Positions 1 through 12,699 of a stretch of DNA of 64,000 nucleotides are shown here, piece by piece (position 1 is the first letter of the stretch; the number at the start of each line of letters is the position of its first letter). The DNA is taken from assembly GCA_022496205.1 (NCBI GenBank), contig WTXD01000015.1:434001-498000 (forward strand), given 5' to 3'. The DNA is from Gloeopeniophorella convolvens. Lineage: Eukaryota > Basidiomycota > Agaricomycetes > Russulales. The notes under the pieces are model-generated. The model was not told the origin of the DNA and ran no database searches. It was given only the letters and a program-made list of their open reading frames with translations. The position numbers and the translations under genes are program-made.

Positions 1-24
1 GGGACAATACTACATGGAGAAGAC

Positions 25-963
25 TCACTTCTTGTGCAATGCCTTGATGGCTGCAACCTTCTCCTTCTTCTCGGCAATGCGTTTTGCGATGAGAGCGCTG
101 AGGGAATGCGCGTGAGGATGAAACACCACAAAAAATTGGCGTGGTGGTACTCACTCGTACTCCGACTTCTGCTCCTTCTGGTGCTCGATCCGACGAACCT
201 TGAGAGAGCGAAGGTGGCGACGACGCTGGAGACGCAAAGGGGTGACCAGCCGCTGGATCTTGGGTCTAAAGGTCACGTGAGTCAACAAAGCACTTCTTTG
301 GTGGCAAAGAAAACATAGCGAGCTTACGCCTTGTAGTAGGGTTTGGCGTTCTCCTTCTTCTTGGACTGAACCTCGCGGCGAACGACGTACTTGCGTACAT
401 CGTCCTCTTTGGTGAGGTTGAAGAACTTGCGGACCTTGGTCGCACGCTTGGGGCCAAGGCGCTTGGGGATGACGTTCTCCGTGAGACCGGGGAGCTCATT
501 GTCGCCCTTCTTGACGATGACGAGCGAGAGGACAGCGATATCAGGGCCGACGATACAGCCGCGGACGGACTTGCGGCGGCGCTCGCCCTTGCGGCGCTCA
601 CGGTAGCACGAGTGGCCGTCGCCGAGGAGAAGGCGGACACGGTAGGGAACGAGGACACCCTGCTTCATGGGGAAACCCTGCTTGTCGTTACCGCCAGTGA
701 TGCGGAAAATGTAGCCCTTGAACTCGTCGCCGATGGTGTCTCCAGGGACTTCCTGCGCCATTTTCTTGTCATAGAAGATACGACTGATGATCTAGTTGAC
801 ATATATGCGCATGTACGAATAAGGTGCTGTGCTCACTATCTCCTCTCATCGTCGAGATCGATGGTCTTTTGTTCCCCCGTTGCGGGGTCTGGACACGACG
901 GGGTCAGACGAATAGCAATGATGTTGTTTAGCAGAGAGACGCACTGGCGATGTTAAGCTTCAT
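25..963 (-). CDS. RPS6: 40S ribosomal protein S6 (eS6)
   Basis: Component of the small ribosomal subunit, acting in the cytoplasm. Five exons join in frame: 963-945, 888-837, 783-328, 265-155 and 97-25, all with GT-AG introns, giving 236 residues, the same length as yeast Rps6. The start (MKLNI) is the family's canonical N-terminus. Diagnostic segments include [39 protein letters not shown] and [14 protein letters not shown] [17 protein letters not shown], followed by the basic C-terminal helix [16 protein letters not shown] and a lysine-rich tail. The first exon is only 19 nt, as is common for intron-rich fungal ribosomal protein genes. The gene is divergent from uS15 at 1310 and shares its promoter. 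The junction at 837/783 gives Tyr where relatives often have Leu, so that splice pair is slightly less certain. No frameshift seen. Confidence 0.97.
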
Positions 964-1309
964 GATGGAGGAAAGAGAGGCGAAAGAGAGGCGACCAGCA
1001 AAGTGATGGTCGGAAGCCGCGTTTTACCTTGAGGATATTATTGACCTTGAGTGCGTCGGCGGCAACGACGTCGAGGGATAGATGAGTCGGGTGAACGACC
1101 GTGGCTGGGCCAAAGGAGCGGAAAAACAAGGTTCAGAACTATACAGTTCATCCAAGCCACATCGTCACGCGTGTGACACATCCGGTCCCTCTGCTCATCG
1201 CGTCCAACGACCGACATCCTCAAACATCTCCAAGACTCCCCCGCCTAAAACTTGTGCGTAGACATCACCGTGTCGCCGATGTAATGCTGAACTTGTGTGC
1301 AGTGTCGCC
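964..1309. promoter_or_regulatory. Shared divergent promoter of eS6 and uS15
   Basis: The 346 bp between the two head-to-head start codons must carry both promoters. I see no clear TATA box for either gene. The uS15 side contains the CT-rich tract CTCCAAGACTCCCCCGCC near 1228-1245. Untranslated exons or 5' introns could lie here. That the two genes are co-regulated is an inference from the arrangement. Confidence 0.6.
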
Positions 1310-1883
1310 ATGGGTCGCATGCACGCTCCCGGAAAGGGCATTTGTGCGTTTGTCCATCTCTCGGAATCAAGTGAACTTTCTAATCCAGCCGTATCTTCAC
1401 AGCGTCCTCTGCCCTCCCCTACCGCCGCACCCCTCCCTCGTGGTTAAAAACCACACCCGACGAAGTCGTCGAGCTCATCATCAAGCTCGCGCGCAAGGGC
1501 CTCACACCCTCCCAGATCGGTGTCACCCTCCGTGACTCGCACGGTATTCCCCAAGTGCGCACCGTCACGAACAACAAAATTCTCCGTGTCCTCAAGTCGA
1601 ACAGTGCGCTACCGCTTTGCGTTCGCCACCTAGAACACTTGCTGATGCGCATGCGTACGCAGGCCTCGCACCCTCGATCCCTGAGGATCTCTGGCACTTG
1701 GTCAAGAAGGCTGTCGCGGTGCGCAAGCACCTCGAGGTCAACCGCAAGGACAAGGACTCGAAATTCCGCCTTATCTTGATCGAGTCGCGCATCCACCGCC
1801 TTGCGCGCTACTACAAGACCAAGCAGCAGATCCCGCCGACGTTCAAGTATGACTCGGCCACTGCCTCGACCCTCATCGCATGA
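1310..1883 (+). CDS. RPS13: 40S ribosomal protein S13 (uS15)
   Basis: Small-subunit ribosomal protein of the uS15 family. Three exons, 1310-1343, 1403-1603 and 1663-1883, join in frame to 151 residues, the standard eukaryotic length. The start [12 protein letters not shown] is canonical. Recognisable segments are [53 protein letters not shown]-like [20 protein letters not shown] and [18 protein letters not shown] Ser replaces the usual Gly after KSN at the second splice junction, so a slightly different splice phase would be worth checking. Both introns have GTGCG donors. It is transcribed away from eS6. Confidence 0.97.
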
Positions 1884-2683
1884 GCGTCTGTGCTGGGAGC
1901 GGAGCCGTGTCGTGGGCGTTCTTATGATGCTTCCCTCTGTTTTACTATGACAATGCAAGAAAACCCATGCGCACCGATGCTATGCTATGTAATGCTGGGT
2001 ATCGCGTGTATTGTGATCCTCACGTTAGTCTCCACGTGGGCCATTCCCATCGCCGTTGGCTCCCCGTCTCGCTGTCATAGCGAGTCTGCATGGAAGATCC
2101 CAGGTTGAGGTATTCGTACGCAGCGAACTTAAACACTGCACGACGCTCTTCCAATCGGCACCACGGCAGCCACAGCAGGCCATCGCCTTACGTAATCTAA
2201 GCCAGCTGCCGACAGAAATCAACCGCCGTTTCGCTGTGCGCATCAGCCTGAGCAACTCGAAATGGCGTGGCTCTGCCATTCCGAGGGCGCTACACGAGTA
2301 GGCGGCGAGCATTGGCACCGCAAACATGTACTTACATGACGCCCGAGTAGCATCGTAGTTGTATGTGTGAGGAAGCTGGATCCGTGCTTATCTCTCAATT
2401 CACTTGCTTGCTAATTATGTACGTGACGGTACATGACGGTCAGCCCCAGCTGGCGCACAGCCTTGACCGAACGTTCGTGTTTGCCCCCCGCCCGGTTTTA
2501 TTGTACTACTGTAGGTCTCTCGCAGGTGACCGCCCCCGAGTAAGTCGCCGCTTGACTCATAAGCTCCAGCTGGGAGCTCCTGACGGCCTCCGCCTAGTTC
2601 ACCCAGAACCTTACTTATAAGAGACCGTACGTTGCGCTCCACGCGTCTCCGTCATTCACTCTAACCGCGTTCCCCTCAGAGGC
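1884..2683. other. Intergenic, promoter side of the surface-protein gene
   Basis: No coding region that I can support. TTATAA at about 2615-2620, followed by a CT-rich stretch just before the ATG at 2684, is a plausible core promoter for the downstream gene. The signal peptide expected for that gene might also be encoded here in an unrecognised first exon. Confidence 0.4.
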
Positions 2684-3907
2684 ATGTACATCCCATTCAT
2701 CACAAAGCGGCGTCGTGCGCGCGCGGTACCCAAGCAGCGCGACGGCGACGAGACAGATGGGGGAGGTCGCGCGCCTCCGCCGCTGCCGCCTTCTGGCAGC
2801 CCACCGCACCCCAATTCTCTGAATCTCCTGGAGAAGCGCAAGGGCGGTGGTGGAAAGGGCGCAGGCAAGCAGACTGGTGGCAGTTCCCCGAGTGCGTCCC
2901 GTCCTTTCGCTCCTTCCATGCAACGCTGACACGAGAACGTGCGCGGGCAGAAACCAGCGGCAGCGGCGGCGGAGGCAAGGCGAGCAGCGTCCCGCTCTCC
3001 GGCGGGCGTGTCGCGAACGGCAAGAGCAGCGCGACGAGCTACGGGGCGGGCGGTGGTAGGCCCGCGGCCATCCCCGCGGGGCAGCCCTTCGCGGGGCGCA
3101 CCGCGGGCGGCGGCGCGCGGCCGCAGGTGTTCGGGAACAAGTGCGTTCTTCTCTTCCATAAAAGACTTGATGTTAATGGTTGTTCGCGGCGTGCGCTGAC
3201 AGTGTGTACGGGAGCGGATACCCCGGTGGAGTGGTCGCTTCTGGTGGGCGCGGCGTCGCTGGCCTTGGTCTCCCGTTCTTCTTCTGGCCCGTTGTCTGGG
3301 GCGGTGCTGCCCTCGGCACCGCCGCATACCTGCACGACGAAGACGAGGTACGCTTCCTTGCTTTCCTTAGTCGTCCCACGCATCCTTCTGATGCCGATCA
3401 CTTTTTCTCGCGTAGTACGGCCACCCGGACAACTCAACGCGCCCCGGCGGGTCGCTCGCCACCGCGCAGTTCCAGTCGAACAGCACGGGTTCCATCTTCC
3501 GGCTTCTATCGGACAACAGCACCGTCGCGTCGCTCATCGTCACGCTCGACGCGAACTGCTCCTCGCACCTCGCCGCGAACGGCACATCCGTCTCGCCGAG
3601 CGCGTACTCGGACGGCAGTACCGCGCCGCGCCCCGAGCAGGCGCTGCAGTACTACCGCGCGAGCAGCGTCACGCTCACGCTCGACGGGTACAACGACACG
3701 GCCGCGCTCAACGGAACCGAGAACGCCGCCTCGAGCGTGCCGCCGCCGCTCCCGGCTGGCACGGACACGACGCTGCTGGAGTGTTTGAACCAGACGATCG
3801 GGCTCGCGGTGCCGCTTATCGACGCGGGCGTGCATCTGGGCCCACACGGCATGCCTGCGCTCGCGCTCGCATGGGTACTCGCGGCGCTTGTGCGCTCGTG
3901 GTTCTGA
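2684..3907 (+). CDS. Glycine-rich fungal surface protein with GPI-like tail
   Basis: Function unknown. It resembles a family common in basidiomycetes: a Gly/Ser-rich N-terminal half, a short aromatic membrane-like segment, an N-glycosylation-rich domain and a hydrophobic C-terminus. Four exons (2684-2891, 2951-3140, 3203-3347, 3416-3907) join in frame to 344 residues. Seen directly: KGGGGKGAG and GSGGGGKASS repeats, a SYGAGGGRP motif, the segment LGLPFFFWPVVWGG at about residue 155, several NST/NGT/NCS/NDT sequons, and the C-terminus PALALAWVLAALVRSWF, which looks like a GPI-attachment signal. The family normally has a secretion signal. The ATG used here gives a charged, non-hydrophobic N-terminus, so the true start may be an upstream exon. 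Exons 2-4 are solid and the start is weak. Confidence 0.75.
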
Positions 3908-6900
3908 AGATACCAGAATGATACGACGGCTTGCCCTGCCCTCTGGCGTTTTTGACCTTGATTACGTGTGGTTCGGTACATCTTCCTTCGTTCGATTCCC
4001 TTCTGCTTGTACTGTACGGAGACCCCTAACGAATAGTTCTCTCCCTGTTCTGGCCTATAACAGGCCACCCTTCCCCACAATTGAGAATGTTTCACCCCTT
4101 CCCTGTTCTGTGACTTATTATTCCTGCATTATTTGCGGTACTTGGTAGTACTTTACGCAGATTGTTGCTCGCCCGTTAGTGTGTATATGGGATCGGTGTT
4201 TTACCCCATGTGAAGTACTCTACGTGATAGATAGTTCAATTGTTTGCAGTTACTTTCACGTCCCCAATGTTTACTTTGCCTTGGCACCGCCCGTTGAACC
4301 TCGCGTGATATACCCACCTCTGTGGTCACCCCAGGTGTTGGTGATGTTCCAGGTCCGCCCACCTACTAGCGGTGGCCCGAATGGACAACTGCATTCCCCG
4401 GGACGATTTGGAGCCAACCAAACGCTTGTTATCAATGCTCACGCGGGAGTCCACTTACTGCATGGGAGAACCGTACTGATGATCTTGGGCCGGCCGTGAG
4501 TCGGCCGCTGCTAGCCTGGACCTATCGCCGGCCTCAATCGGCAATACCCATTTAACTGCCGTAGTCTCCGTATCATTGGTGTGGGTGGAGCTCGGGCTTG
4601 GTCTGGGAACGTGAATATCTGATTCGCGAAAGCAAAGTGGTCGGCGCCCTAAATTCATACGCACCTTCTTTTCTGTGAACTACCACCATCGTCCCGCTCT
4701 CCCAGTCAGGGTCCCATTGGGGATTTGCTTTTCACAAGCCAGCCTGACCTCGTGTCAATGTCACACCCTGCCCTGAGTCGTGCCCGATTATATGCGCGAC
4801 AATTTCGGAGTAGCAGCGCAAGAGCAACCCCTTTGGCACGGTGACGGCCCTTGGGGTGTCCACGGTCAAGAGTCAAGCAACTCGCCATCGTGACATGGTT
4901 CATGTTGTCCATCGTCTTCCACGCTGTGCCACCCAGTCGGAGGCTGAGAATCAACGGAGGTTTTTGGAAATTGGGCCGTCCTGGCGCACACCGTCATCAC
5001 TTCCCGCGCTGCCCTGTCTACCCCCAACCGTCAGCCTCCCGCATGCACGAACATGAAGACTGAGAACTCCCGCTCAACCCATAACTCCTGGCAGCTGGAT
5101 GAGTTGCTGGCGCCTTAGCCTCGTCCATCTAGATGTCGTTGCCCCCGGCCCCCCGCATGGGCGACCCCATCGTTCCCGTTACGGCACCGTCGCCTGGGGC
5201 CCCGCACCATTCAACCTGCATTGTCCCCAGTCGGCTCCCCGGACGACCTTTTCAGTACAGTTTGTCCAAGGACCCTTTCCCCCTGGTTGGGGGAAATTAT
5301 CCGCATGGGCGAAGCGGGCCACGAAAGCGTTCTATACGTCCGTCTTGTGATGTCCCGTGGCAGGGCATCAACAGGGCATCGTCGCCGGGGCTGCTCACCC
5401 ATCTTCAATGTTCGTGCCCAACCAAGACCACCTTGATCCCTGGCTGCATGCCTAGCGCGGCAGCATCGCCAACGCGCGCAGCGACGCTGGTCCTATCAAC
5501 ACAGTCGTCATCGTCCCACGGCCGCGCGCATCCCCGCCCACACTTACGGCACAGTCCGCCCGGGGCCCCGCATCCAGTACGCAACGTCTGCGCGCCGACC
5601 TGGGCGATGATCTCGGCGCAGCGGTGGGGTCCTGCCCTGCGTCGTCATCGTGCGCCGCGCAAGGAGGCACGTACTTACCGCCCTGTGGCCCTAGTTGCCG
5701 GCGGTCTGTCGTCATGCATACATATGCGCTCTCCGTGACGTCGTGTGGCGGCCCCGATGTCGGATGCGTGCGAGCCTATGTCTGCCACGTCAGATCGTGT
5801 GCTGCGCGAAGGCTGCTTAGGCTTCAGCGGTGGCGTAGGCTGTGAGGGTGAGTTCCGAGGGGGCTGGAGAGTGTTGATCAGGGCTAACTTTGCATATAGT
5901 TGTACGTGCCCGATACGAACAGATAAGCTATTCCAAGGCCACACATGTGCGCGCACCTCGGCGCTGCTGTGGGTTACCTCAGGCCTGTGATACGAGCGAG
6001 ACCTCGATCCAAGGGAGCAGAACCAACCAGCAAGCCCTCGTGATTGTGGCCTGCGGAAGAAGTCATCTAGACGAGCAGAGAAGAGGGAGGCCGCCATCGT
6101 GAGTTCAATAGAGTTATGGGATGGGTCCAGTGTCGCTGTTTGGCTCATTGCCCGACTTAGGCTGTGCCATACATATCGTGACGCAGCAGGGTGGTTTCGG
6201 CAATCCGCCTCCTGCGAATCGGACCCCGCCCGGCGCTTGAGGAAGGCAGCTAGAGGACCGTCGTGTCATGCCCATTCTACGCCCTAGGTGCGCGCGCGCG
6301 GGGTCGTCTGACCGGCGGCGCGTGCCTATCGCCGATCGCTCACGCGAAGCACTTTTGGCGTCGTGCAGTTGTGCTTCGTGTTGATCAGCGCGCCTTAGCA
6401 AGGGTATGGAACAATCCCGGGCCCATCGCGAGATAGTGACGTCGCCGCCGTGCGTGTCATGGGTGCCGGTGTGAGCGGTTCGCGCGCCTGCTTCACGATC
6501 CGCACACGTCGCGTAACGTCCTCCTATGACACCCCAATTCATTCGATGTACGCATGATTCGGGGCGCACTTGCCCGGTATGGTACGACGCTCGCGGCATG
6601 TTCGTTCGCCCCAGCAATTGGCCTGACAATGTGCAGCCGGTCTGCTGTCGTCACTGTCTCTGACGTCGACCTTCACGTTGCGTACGTGGTCCGAGCAATG
6701 TCTTCGTGACGTCGAGGAGAATAGGCTTTTACACTCGCCTTGACTGACGTACCGTACCGCAACGCTACCTACCTCATCAAGTGCAAACTCTTACCTCGTC
6801 TCAACGCCCACCAGTAGTGGCTCAACCTTGCTCCACGGAACAACTATATGCGTTGGTGTTGCAGTGGGTCAGGGTCCTGTATGGCCCATCTGGCCATCGC

Positions 6901-8754
6901 ACTACTGAGCGGTCTCGGTCTGAACAAGTCGACGCAGAACTTGTGCTGCATCCTGATTGCCGCCTGTGCAGTTCAGCACAGCTTCTCTCACATACACACG
7001 CATGCCATCAAGAATCATGCATTCGGTACGCCGGTGGGGGTCTGCCGTGGTCCGCCGCGTCTCGCCCCTCTCGTCACCTTCTTGCCAACTTAACACGCGA
7101 CTGGTGCGGCGGCCAGGCTCAATCGTCTTCCAGTCATCTCCTGTATGGCCGGAGAGGCTGATGCTTCGAGCAACGCGCCTTCCTAAATATACAATACAAC
7201 GAAGATCACGCACAAGATGGTCGTCTCGCCCATAAATGTGGATCCACGAAGGTTTCAAACCTAAGGCGCGCATCGTCCACACTTGCTCGACATCACATCT
7301 ATTGGCTTCTTCGGTCTAGAGGTGGGGTGCATCTGCCGCCGTACGTGACGGACTGACATCAGTTCCGCCGGTCGACCGACCGCCTGCAGGGATCCATATG
7401 CATGTAGCAGGTTCACTCTCGTCACAGGCCAGAGGACGTAAGGCCTGTTATTTGATTCTGCCCAGGCGCGACCAAACTGGCAATTCTGTTTCAATCCCCA
7501 ATCACCCCCCTTGTCGACGTGTCACATACACACGGATGTGGTCGCCCGCGCTGCACAGCCTGCATCGTACCGCAGTTCGGTTTGCGGCTGAACTCATTAA
7601 GCTTTGCCCCTCAGACAGGCGCGCTCCATACTACCTACACCATGGCCCCGGCACGATCTTCCCTCGATCGCATCTACTGTCCATTAATCTCTCCTGTTAA
7701 TAAAGACAGGCGCTTCTGTTATCGAGGGTGCTCGCGGCGATGGAGGAGGGTGCTGCCCACGGTGGCACCATCTCTCCACAATGGACATGTCCACCCTCCG
7801 CGTGATTATCTATTGCTCCCAGACCACCCGCGCCCCTCGCAGACTCGCAAGACCAGGACCAATCTCCACCCATAAAGATTGGGGTGAACCCCGGCGCACG
7901 GATCAGACTCCGCACCTACCGACGCGCGCCGCATCAACACACCCGTTCTCGCGGTGCTCACATGATACCCGCACAGCGGGCCCCCGATGCCCTCGCTGGG
8001 CCGGGCGCATTGAAAATTTGCCCGCCGCACCCCGGCCCCGCGGCGCGCGAATCCAGGACCCAGACCGCGAGTAGGTTGGAAAGCCTCTCGGTGCCCGTTT
8101 CTGGCATGCGCGCTGCGCGAAGAAGTCGTCAACAGAGTGTCCGGAGATGGTAGTGGATTGTGAGGTGTACAACAGGGATAGAGGGTGGCAGATCCGCTCC
8201 CTCCGCCCGCGCGGTCGCACTGCGGAGAAACTGACTTCTTATTAGCGGCAGCAGCGACGCGCTGATCATGAAAAAAATGCCGTACGGGTACGGCAGCACG
8301 TCCGACCGTCAGTGTCAGCTCGAGATACTCATATCTACGATGCCTACTCCACAGAACGCAAATAAAGCAGTCGGAATGACATTCCTGGGGTCCGCAGTCG
8401 CGCTGGTCAAATTACTCGACCTTTCACATAGCATATGTGGGGATACGATTAAATACATGAAGATACATCTAGGGTGGGGGTGGGCGAGACGCCACGGTAC
8501 ATATAAGCCTAACGTACGCTGGCCAGACCCGCAGACTGATAGATATACAAGGAACAGCTCCTCGGTACGCAATGCATACGATCGCACAACCCAGTGACGT
8601 GCCAGGGCATGCTGCTCATCGTCACCCACTACGTATGACCCAACTCCAAACCGGCGGCAGAACGATGAAAATTGTGGGGCGGGGTGATCATTCTGTGAAA
8701 CGCAGGAAGCGGCGATGTAAGCCTAGGAACGAAGAAGGAAGAACCCCGCTTATC
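3908..8754. other. Gene-poor stretch of 4.8 kb
   Basis: All reading frames are short and none resembles a family I recognise. Part of it (about 5,100-5,800) is C/G-rich and contains two loosely similar GGGGCCCCGCA segments near 5198 and 5564. I find no terminal repeats, transposase motifs or tRNA-like structures. It probably holds long-decayed mobile DNA, but I cannot show this. Confidence 0.4.
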
Positions 8755-10503
8755 TCAGCTGGGGGACGCACCGAATGATCTGTAGCCCGCTGCCCTCATC
8801 GTCTCACGCACTCTGTGGGGGGCCAGGGCTTCTGGGACCAACGGATTGGTGGTGTACTCGATGTAACCTACAAGTGTGCGCAACTCCGCCTCCGCCTTCT
8901 CGCTGAGGGGCTCCGGCCCGCGATACTTGACGCCCGCGAGCGGTTGCCCAATGCTGGCACGATGCCGCAACAGGTGCCTCAAAGACGCGTGCGGCGTTCC
9001 GGCACCCCCGGTTTCGAAGAGCTCGCATCCGTCCAGAAGGAGATGGCGCAAGCGCGGGAGACGATCCGGCACGTTCGGGACGTCGTCCGGATGGCAGATG
9101 GCGTCCAGGGGCGGCGCGAGCGCCGTCTTGCAAAGCACGAGCGTCTCGAGTGCCGGCAAGGCCGCGAAGAACGCGGCCCAGGCGCCGTCCGCCTCCGACA
9201 GCTTCTCTTCGGGCTCACCGCCCCTAGGCACAGTGCTCCGCCTGCGCACGGGCCCAATCGTGAGCGTGGTTATGCTTGAGAGTGAAGCGGCGTTCGATAT
9301 GAGTATGCGATCGCTGGGCACGGAGAATACGACTTCGTTGCCGACTATGCCCTTCAAGCGCAGGGGCGCTCCACTGCCCAGCGTGTCCTTCGCTATGGAA
9401 AGACCGGTAAGGGCAGGAAGCAGATTTGTGATGGATGAGGGGAATGCGCCCTGGTTTGACACGCCCCAACCGAGTATCGCGAGGTACAAACGTCCAGGTG
9501 ATGGTCTCGGAAGGGAAAGTCGGGACAGGAAGTCTGCAGTTCCGGACACGCCAATGGACACGCTGTGGACGTAAAGCTCATGCAGAGAGCTGAGCGTTAT
9601 GGGAAGGTCGGATGTCGGCTCCGACGGCGGTGGTCCGTTTGGGATGGCATCGAGGAGGGTGAGAACTTCGAGGTGTGGGCAGGATTGGAGGCAGGAAAGG
9701 ACTTCATCGTAGGAACCTAGGTCGCTCGTGTTGGTGAGAGTTAACGAGGTAAGCGCCGGGGAAAGGCAGTTTGCCCATGGCAGACAACGCTCAAGCAACA
9801 GCCCCCGGAGTGAAGGCATGCCGCCGGCAAATAGCATGTCCATTGCACGTGGTTTCGACATTTCGCTGTGCGGAGGAGCTGTGATGTGGAGCCGTCTCAG
9901 GGCTGGCGCCGCGTGCGTCAGACCAGCAAATGGATCTTGAATTCTTGCTCGAAATACGGCCTCGAACGAGACAAGGCGATGCATCGCACTGCTCAAGTAC
10001 GGCAGGCACCTTAACAGTGCGCTATCGCCACGGCTCGTCACCATGCCGCGGACATGTAGTGGAGAATCTTGAGACCTCTCCAGAAGTAGAGGTATCATCC
10101 GCGCATGTTCTCCAATGACGGACCACAGTGTGGGCGAGGATAATGCGAGATGTCGCCACCGACGACATACTTGCGCAAGGGGAAGTATTGCTGGCCCTGA
10201 GCCGACGAATTCAAAGACCTGCAATAAGATCTCGGGGGGAAACCGATTCATGGGCCGACAGGCATTCATGAGTTTCGCAAATTCGAGCGCCGCCGCAGAC
10301 AAGGCTGTTTCCGCATTCCGCAGCTGGCAGTGTTCAGATGACTGTATCCTGAAGACCCATTGATCACACACCTTTTTCACCGACCCGAGGTCACCAACCC
10401 CTACGGTACCAAACAACACACGTGTTTGGACAACTTTTCCGGAAAATGCTTCCAGCAGTCCCAAAATCGTATTATCCGGCTTATCAGAGTCGAAGTGGGC
10501 CAT
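8755..10503 (-). CDS. F-box protein with leucine-rich C-terminal region
   Basis: Predicted substrate-recognition subunit of an SCF ubiquitin ligase. The 582-residue frame is uninterrupted. The F-box lies at about residues 85-131: NRFPPEILLQVFEFV, then PLAQVCRRWRHLALSSPTLW, with the conserved Pro-Pro-Glu and Cys-Arg-Arg-Trp features. The rest has the irregular leucine-rich pattern typical of the large basidiomycete F-box expansion (ALRRLHIT, LTSLTLTNTSDL, LEVLTLLDAIP, LRHLLLDGCELF). The first about 60 residues are unlike the usual N-terminus. A GTGTGT...TTCAG stretch around 10,430-10,360 could be a read-through intron, so the N-terminal part is less certain. The substrate cannot be predicted. 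Confidence 0.88.
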   Translation of the reverse strand: MAHFDSDKPDNTILGLLEAFSGKVVQTRVLFGTVGVGDLGSVKKVCDQWVFRIQSSEHCQLRNAETALSAAALEFAKLMNACRPMNRFPPEILLQVFEFVGSGPAILPLAQVCRRWRHLALSSPTLWSVIGEHARMIPLLLERSQDSPLHVRGMVTSRGDSALLRCLPYLSSAMHRLVSFEAVFRARIQDPFAGLTHAAPALRRLHITAPPHSEMSKPRAMDMLFAGGMPSLRGLLLERCLPWANCLSPALTSLTLTNTSDLGSYDEVLSCLQSCPHLEVLTLLDAIPNGPPPSEPTSDLPITLSSLHELYVHSVSIGVSGTADFLSRLSLPRPSPGRLYLAILGWGVSNQGAFPSSITNLLPALTGLSIAKDTLGSGAPLRLKGIVGNEVVFSVPSDRILISNAASLSSITTLTIGPVRRRSTVPRGGEPEEKLSEADGAWAAFFAALPALETLVLCKTALAPPLDAICHPDDVPNVPDRLPRLRHLLLDGCELFETGGAGTPHASLRHLLRHRASIGQPLAGVKYRGPEPLSEKAEAELRTLVGYIEYTTNPLVPEALAPHRVRETMRAAGYRSFGASPS

Positions 10504-11481
10504 GACACTGCGAAGATCTCAGTGATTCGCACAGAATCCTGGTTAACGGCAGCGTACGCAGATTATCTTGGGGGGCGTAGATGGTGGAGACAAACAAAGA
10601 GAGACTGGAACGACATCCTTGGAGGGCAATGCATTAAGTGGGCGGCGAATGTGCGTCGGCGCCCACTATTTGCGTTTCGCCGTGCCCGGCGGCTGGAACG
10701 CCTCCATCGCTAACCGACGCGCTTGAGTATATTCGGGGTGACCGTACCCTCCCTGACCCGCAGCCTTGACCTATGGTAGTATGTAAAGCGGTGCAGACTC
10801 GCCCGGCAATTCCATCATGTTGAAGACTCTGTGCGAAGACGTGAGGGGGAGAAAACAGACGAACGCAAGGCCGCGGACAATATCCGAGTCAGACAGTAGG
10901 CGCGCGTGGAGAATTAGAAACAGGGCTGCGATCACAACGCACAACAGCAATGGAGGCAGGCGCCCCATATTGAGAAGCGCCGAGATTCATGTCGGGGAAA
11001 GAGGAACCGAATGAAGGCAAAGGTAAAAGTCAAGTGGACGACTGTAAGCGTTCCCAGAGCTGTCCAGAGTGACCCTCGCTTCGCCGCGGCGGAGCGAGAA
11101 CAGTCGGCCGTTGCCGGCACACGTATCAGCCCGTTTCACGGCCAGCGCGCGGCAGCCTTCAAATGGTGGCTGAAAAGAAAATACTGCGAATGTCCGTGGA
11201 GCTGCGAGTTTTCGAACGTTGCAGACGAGCACAAAGCAGAAAGAATATAATTGCCAATGTACTGACACCGACCCAGTCAACGCATTGGTCCTGCGGCTGC
11301 TCCCGAGCAGGGTCGAATCCAAAGCGAAGTTACGACGCTTGCAAACGCAAATTGACGTAAGTTCTACGACGGGGTAGCAATTGTCAATGCTGTCCGAAGC
11401 TCAAGGCGACGGCGTGGTCATGATCGAAAAAATTTGCTGCGGGCCTGCGCACCTCTGCACACATCTCAAATAACAAGGTAC
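10504..11481. other. Intergenic, no gene recognised
   Basis: Upstream region of the F-box gene followed by unassigned sequence, up to the left end of the mariner-like element. I see no coding region or structured repeat. Confidence 0.4.
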
Positions 11482-11620
11482 AGCCGTTTGCAAAATGGTT
11501 GTCAGTTGCGCGTTTTTTTTTGTGGGCTTCGTCTACGATCGGTGAACACGCGAGAGCTTGGCGAGTTGTTTGCGAGAGCAAGCGAGGACCCGTACCTGTC
11601 GCTCTGTGTCACGCATCACG
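11482..11620 (+). repeat. Left inverted end of the mariner-like element
   Basis: Starts CAGCCGTTTGCAAAATGG after a TA and matches the right end over about 130 bp with scattered substitutions, including the same poly-T tract of the same approximate length. The match extends well beyond the length of most Tc1/mariner terminal repeats. Confidence 0.7.
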
Positions 11621-12699
11621 CATAACGCGTTCGGGCTCGCCGAGTCGAGCAATCGGACTCGGACGTGCTCCCCGGCCCTCTCCCCACCCACTCTGAGTCT
11701 GCATGCAGCACGCAGACCCGTCCTCATCTCTCACCTCGACGTGCACTCCACCATGATCCGCCTCCAATGCTCTGCCCAATTTACCAGAGCCGACGCAGAA
11801 CTCCATGTGGACCGCAGCCTCAGCCTCGTGTCGCAGCGGCCCCAACGGGCCAAGCTGAGATGAAGGTCATCGTCTCTCCATGCTGAGCGAGGCGTCGCTC
11901 ATGATGTCTGGTGTTGGTGAGTACGATATTGTTCTCATTCAGTACAGTTCTGACTTGATAAGGGCACAAACTCAGCATTTGGAGCCACACATCCATATAA
12001 CCACTGTGCCAGCCTCGTCTCGTCGTGTGGACACACCTATCTCAGTAGCAAGATACCCACCGCATTCAGACATGCTCCTCGCCACTCATTCTGCCCCTCT
12101 GGATGACTTTACGACATCCCTTTGTACCTGCGACTTCCCTCTCTCGCCGCGAGCATCCTTCTCCGAGATTCCCGAGGATCCTGGTCAACTTGTCAGTGGT
12201 TCTGCGGACCATGAATCTCATAGACTTCAACAAGTCTTTTCTGAAGTGTGTGTCAGTGACATGAACATACTAAATACTGGCTCACGGCTCTGACGGTAGC
12301 GACGACAACGATGCTACCGCTGCCCGATGTAGTGTAGTGGTGACGTGACGTGATGCGATGTGTCCACGATGATGATGGTGGCCGCAACGCACCACAACGC
12401 AGCACAGCCGCAACGACGACGATGCCAGCACTGTGCACCCTTGATCACAACGACAAGATCAACACTGACAGCAGCGGTGGTGGCACGCATGGGAACAGCA
12501 GTCATGAGTGCGAGAATGGTGGCAGCACACAGGAGACCGGGCGAAGAGCTCAGAGGTGTATCTACTAGATAGATTATGCACAATCCTATTTATCTTCTAT
12601 CTTATAGCGAGGGTTTTTTCAGATGTAGGCAAGGTAGAAGCTGAGCAGAAGACTCAGACGAGCTGAAGGCCATAAGTTGGGGGGGTTTTCATATAGAGG

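Noticed and set aside
5099..5738. C/G-rich open frames in the 5-kb region
   Set aside because: Frames on both strands are open only because of composition; no domain or splice pattern supports a gene.
11300..11325. tRNA-like T-arm (GGGTCGAATCC)
   Set aside because: The flanks do not pair into a T stem, and no acceptor or anticodon arm is found at the right distance.
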